Shown in pieces: positions 15,216-17,758 of a stretch of DNA of 17,758 nt; positions within the stretch are counted from its first letter, which is position 1; each line of letters starts with the position of its first letter. Both the position numbers and the translations under genes were made by a program. The stretch is from GCA-2862585 sp036340235 (GTDB taxonomy: Bacteria; Bacteroidota; Bacteroidia; Flavobacteriales; UBA7312): the NCBI GenBank assembly GCA_036340235.1, contig JAYYZE010000015.1, positions 1-17,758 of the forward strand. The letters run 5' to 3'. The notes under the pieces are model-generated. The model saw only the letters and a program-made list of their open reading frames with translations, did not search any database and had not been told where the DNA came from.

Positions 15216-15437
15216 TTATTTTGGATTAGACATTTCAGGTAAAATTCCTTTTTTGAATAATCCCTGTTTAGGTTTTTTATATCTTTTTTTTTGTGTTGTA
15301 TTAGCAAAAAATGATGTTTTCTTAATCTTTTTTGTTTTCTCCACTGGCTGACAACTAATTGTAGTACATTCTTGCTTACTTGCACACGAAAACAACAGTA
15401 GTACCAATGAAAACTTTATTAGTCTTAACATGACCAT
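15216..15437 (-). CDS. Small putative lipoprotein
   Basis: A 73-residue protein whose N terminus is a lipoprotein signal: basic start, hydrophobic core (FSLVLLL) and lipobox LFSC with the lipidated cysteine at C18. The mature part is short, strongly basic and Lys-rich (about 36-64) with three more cysteines near its start. Either M1 (15437) or M3 (15431) could be the start; both keep the signal intact. No family is recognised. It is divergent from the RNase R gene with only 37 bases between them, and followed after 5 bases by the small membrane protein gene, so both probably act in the envelope. The function is unknown. Confidence 0.75.
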   Translation of the reverse strand: MVMLRLIKFSLVLLLFSCASKQECTTISCQPVEKTKKIKKTSFFANTTQKKRYKKPKQGLFKKGILPEMSNPK

Positions 15438-15474
15438 ATTCTAATATAGCTTATATAATTCATATTTTCGTAGC

Positions 15475-17586
15475 ATGTCTAAGAAAGAGAGAAGGTTTAA
15501 TAAAGCACGTTTGCATTCACAAATATTAGCGATTTTTCGTAAACATTCAAATAAAAGTTTCAATTATAAGCAACTATCAAAACAAATTGGTATTGGTGAC
15601 GAAATTACAAAACTCTTAGTTCAAAAAATACTCAAAGAACTTAATAATGACAATAAAATAATAGAAATAAGTAGGGGTAAATATAAAGCCAATATTCATC
15701 GAAAATTACTAGAAGGAATCATAGAAATAACAAAATCAGGAAATGGTTATGTTATTGTTAATCAACTTAAAGAAGACATTTTTGTTCATAAAAAGCATAT
15801 TCCACATCTTTTAAATGGCGACCTTGTTGAAGTTTCTATCATTTCTTCAAAAAAATCCAGACGTTTGGAAGGTGTAATAAACAACGTCATTAAACGAAAT
15901 ACATCCTTAATTAGTGGTAAATTAGAAAAACGAGGAAAAATTACCCTATTAAAAGCATCAAATCCTAGTGTCTTTTTTGATATCATTATCCCTTTTGAAG
16001 AAGCAGAAAATCTAGAAAATAATTTATTAGTCGTTTGTAAAATTACTGATTGGGGAAATAAAAAAATGAACCCTTGTGGAAAAATAGAAAAAATACTTGG
16101 TAAAGCAGGAAATAACAATGCTGAAATAGAATCTATACTTGTAGACTATAACATTGATAATACTTTCGAAAATGATGTTGAACAGGCAGCTCAACAAATT
16201 GATTCAAGCATTTCAGAAACAGAAATTAGCAACAGAAGAGACTTTAGAAAAATAAATACATTTACCATTGATCCCTTTGATGCCAAAGATTTTGACGATG
16301 CTTTGTCTGTTCAGTTCTTAGAAAATGGAAATACACAAGTAGGTGTTCATATTGCAGATGTCACTCATTATATAAAAAATGACGATATAATTGACAAAGA
16401 GGCCCAACAAAGAGCCACTTCTATTTATCTTGTTGATAGAGTCATACCAATGCTACCCGAAGTATTATCTAACCAATTATGTTCCTTAAGACCCAATGAA
16501 GATAAACTGACCTTTTCAGTAGTTTTTGAACTTGATAATGAAGCCAAAATAATGAATCAGTGGTTTGGTAAAACCATTATCCATTCCAATCATCGATTTA
16601 CTTATGAGACTGCCCAAACCATTATTGAACAAAACGATGGTCTGTTTTATAAAGAACTAATAACGATCAATCAATTAGCAAAAATACTCAGAGAAAAAAG
16701 AAAAAAAAATGGAGCCATTTCTTTTAATAAAACAGAAACCAAATTTAAACTAGACGAGCAAAAAAATCCTATTTCTATTTTTTTAAAACAAAGCAAAGAT
16801 GCTCATAAATTAATAGAAGAGTTTATGTTGTTAGCCAACAAAAACGTGGCTGAATATATTGGTAAACAAAATAAAGCCTTTGTCTATAGGGTTCACGATA
16901 GACCTGATCCTGATAAATTACAAACACTAAGTTTTTTTCTAAAAGGGTTTGGTTATAATCTTAGAACAGAAAATAAAAATACCATATCGCACTCAATGAA
17001 TACTATCCTGGATGAAGTCAAAGGAAAAGAAGAGGCTAATATGATAGAAACATTAACTATTAGAACAATGGCAAAAGCCACATATACCACAGAAAATATT
17101 GGGCACTATGGACTGGCATTTAACTACTATTCTCACTTTACATCTCCCATAAGAAGATACCCTGATATATTAGTTCATCGTCTTTTACATCATTATTTAG
17201 AAGGTGAAATAAAAGCCAATGTTGATCATCTAGAAAAATTGTGTCAGCACGCCTCTGAAATGGAGATAATAGCATCCAAAGCAGAACGAGATTCCATTAA
17301 ATACATGCAAGCAAAATTTATTTTTAAATACGTTGGTTCTACATTTGAAGGTATCGTTTCTGGAATGACTGATTATGCCCTCTTTATAGAAGTTGAAAAT
17401 ACATCTTGTGAAGGACTTGTAAGACTTAGAGACATACCCCATGACTATTACTACTACGACGAATCTAACTTTTGTGTTAAAGGACAATATAACAGTAAAA
17501 TATATCGAATAGGAACCAAAGTAGTAATAAAAGTTGAAAAGGTAAATTTAGAAAGTAGAGAAATTGACTTAAAGCTAATTCAATAA
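15475..17586 (+). CDS. rnr: Ribonuclease R (RNB-family 3'-5' exoribonuclease)
   Basis: A 703-residue processive 3'-5' exoribonuclease that degrades structured RNA. Order of domains: an N-terminal winged-helix-like segment (about 10-75), cold-shock/OB domains (about 78-250), the RNB catalytic domain (about 257-580) and a C-terminal S1 domain (about 622-702). The active-site cluster TIDPFDAKDFDDA supplies D266, D272, D274 and D275, equivalent to the E. coli RNase R aspartates; IADVTHYI with Y299, SLRPNEDKLTFS and HFTSPIRRYPD with R560-R561 are also intact. Length, S1 domain and sequence favour RNase R over RNase II. The gene has its own region upstream, only 37 bases from the divergent lipoprotein gene. 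Confidence 0.96.
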   Translation: MSKKERRFNKARLHSQILAIFRKHSNKSFNYKQLSKQIGIGDEITKLLVQKILKELNNDNKIIEISRGKYKANIHRKLLEGIIEITKSGNGYVIVNQLKEDIFVHKKHIPHLLNGDLVEVSIISSKKSRRLEGVINNVIKRNTSLISGKLEKRGKITLLKASNPSVFFDIIIPFEEAENLENNLLVVCKITDWGNKKMNPCGKIEKILGKAGNNNAEIESILVDYNIDNTFENDVEQAAQQIDSSISETEISNRRDFRKINTFTIDPFDAKDFDDALSVQFLENGNTQVGVHIADVTHYIKNDDIIDKEAQQRATSIYLVDRVIPMLPEVLSNQLCSLRPNEDKLTFSVVFELDNEAKIMNQWFGKTIIHSNHRFTYETAQTIIEQNDGLFYKELITINQLAKILREKRKKNGAISFNKTETKFKLDEQKNPISIFLKQSKDAHKLIEEFMLLANKNVAEYIGKQNKAFVYRVHDRPDPDKLQTLSFFLKGFGYNLRTENKNTISHSMNTILDEVKGKEEANMIETLTIRTMAKATYTTENIGHYGLAFNYYSHFTSPIRRYPDILVHRLLHHYLEGEIKANVDHLEKLCQHASEMEIIASKAERDSIKYMQAKFIFKYVGSTFEGIVSGMTDYALFIEVENTSCEGLVRLRDIPHDYYYYDESNFCVKGQYNSKIYRIGTKVVIKVEKVNLESREIDLKLIQ

Positions 17587-17758
17587 TCATTATAATAAAT
17601 TACTTAATTTATTTAATATTATTAAAATAGATATGTATTGTTGATAGTGTTAATAACTACTCTTTAAAAGTATTGTATATATTACTTATCAATAATTTAC
17701 AACAAATAATTTATAATTAACTAATTGATATAAAACAACTTATAATATTATTAACAAC
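17587..17758. other. Extremely AT-rich non-coding tail of the window
   Basis: No reading frame of useful length or RNA gene was found. By hand count, 23 of 172 bases are G or C (about 13%), much lower than the neighbouring genes. The adjacent 9-mers TGTTGATAG (17639-17647) and TGTTAATAA (17648-17656), plus TTATCAATA (17686-17694) and TTATTAACA (17748-17756), each match the DnaA box TTATCCACA at seven of nine positions in one orientation. In DNA this AT-rich such matches may be chance. It may instead be the promoter region of a gene beyond the window. Confidence 0.5.

Noticed and set aside
15786..16118. 110-codon minus-strand frame opposite rnr
   Set aside because: It overlaps conserved RNase R sequence, and the composition is what is expected from antisense of Lys- and Asn-rich codons.

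Overview
The window looks like a chromosomal segment of a low-GC Bacteroidota bacterium, most likely a marine Flavobacteriales relative. Three things point there: a giant SprB-repeat adhesin ending in a gliding-associated type B C-terminal domain (type IX secretion), the gene order acpP-fabF-rnc-IPExxxVDY-pyk with purN and rnhA divergent from it, and several matches to the Bacteroidota promoter (TTG / TAnnTTTG). The lineage is inferred from content and not from a marker phylogeny.

Layout. (1) 1-3205: 3' part of a surface adhesin gene, cut by the window edge, with ten SprB-type repeats, one degenerate repeat, a PKD-like domain and a T9SS sorting domain. (2) 3258-4118: a pirin-family cupin with an N-terminal export-like segment, followed by a hairpin in the convergent gap. 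(3) 9300 down to 4187, minus strand: a tight six-gene run, acpP, fabF, rnc, an IPExxxVDY-family gene, pyk and an M42 aminopeptidase. (4) 9431-11013, plus strand: purN, rnhA and a stand-alone biotin carrier protein. (5) 11015-11938, minus strand: a PfkB-family kinase. (6) 12013-12086: tRNA-Asn(GTT) with a terminator. (7) 12196-15059, plus strand: SGNH hydrolase, Wzx-like flippase and sulfotransferase, a small surface-polysaccharide islet. (8) 15437 down to 15031, minus strand: a small lipoprotein and a 59-residue LiaI/LiaF-like membrane protein. (9) 15475-17586, plus strand: RNase R, followed by 172 bases of extremely AT-rich non-coding DNA to the window end.

How the genes fit together. The minus-strand run joins fatty-acid elongation (ACP and KAS II), RNA processing (RNase III), glycolysis (pyruvate kinase) and peptide turnover in one probable transcript. 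The plus-strand group adds purine synthesis, RNA-DNA hybrid removal and a carboxylase biotin carrier. The adhesin and the polysaccharide islet are the surface-directed, more variable part. No CRISPR array, transposase, integrase or complete mobile element was seen.

The most notable observations are a three-repeat higher-order periodicity inside the adhesin and a small membrane-protein gene tucked against the sulfotransferase 3' end. No convincing new multi-gene system was found.
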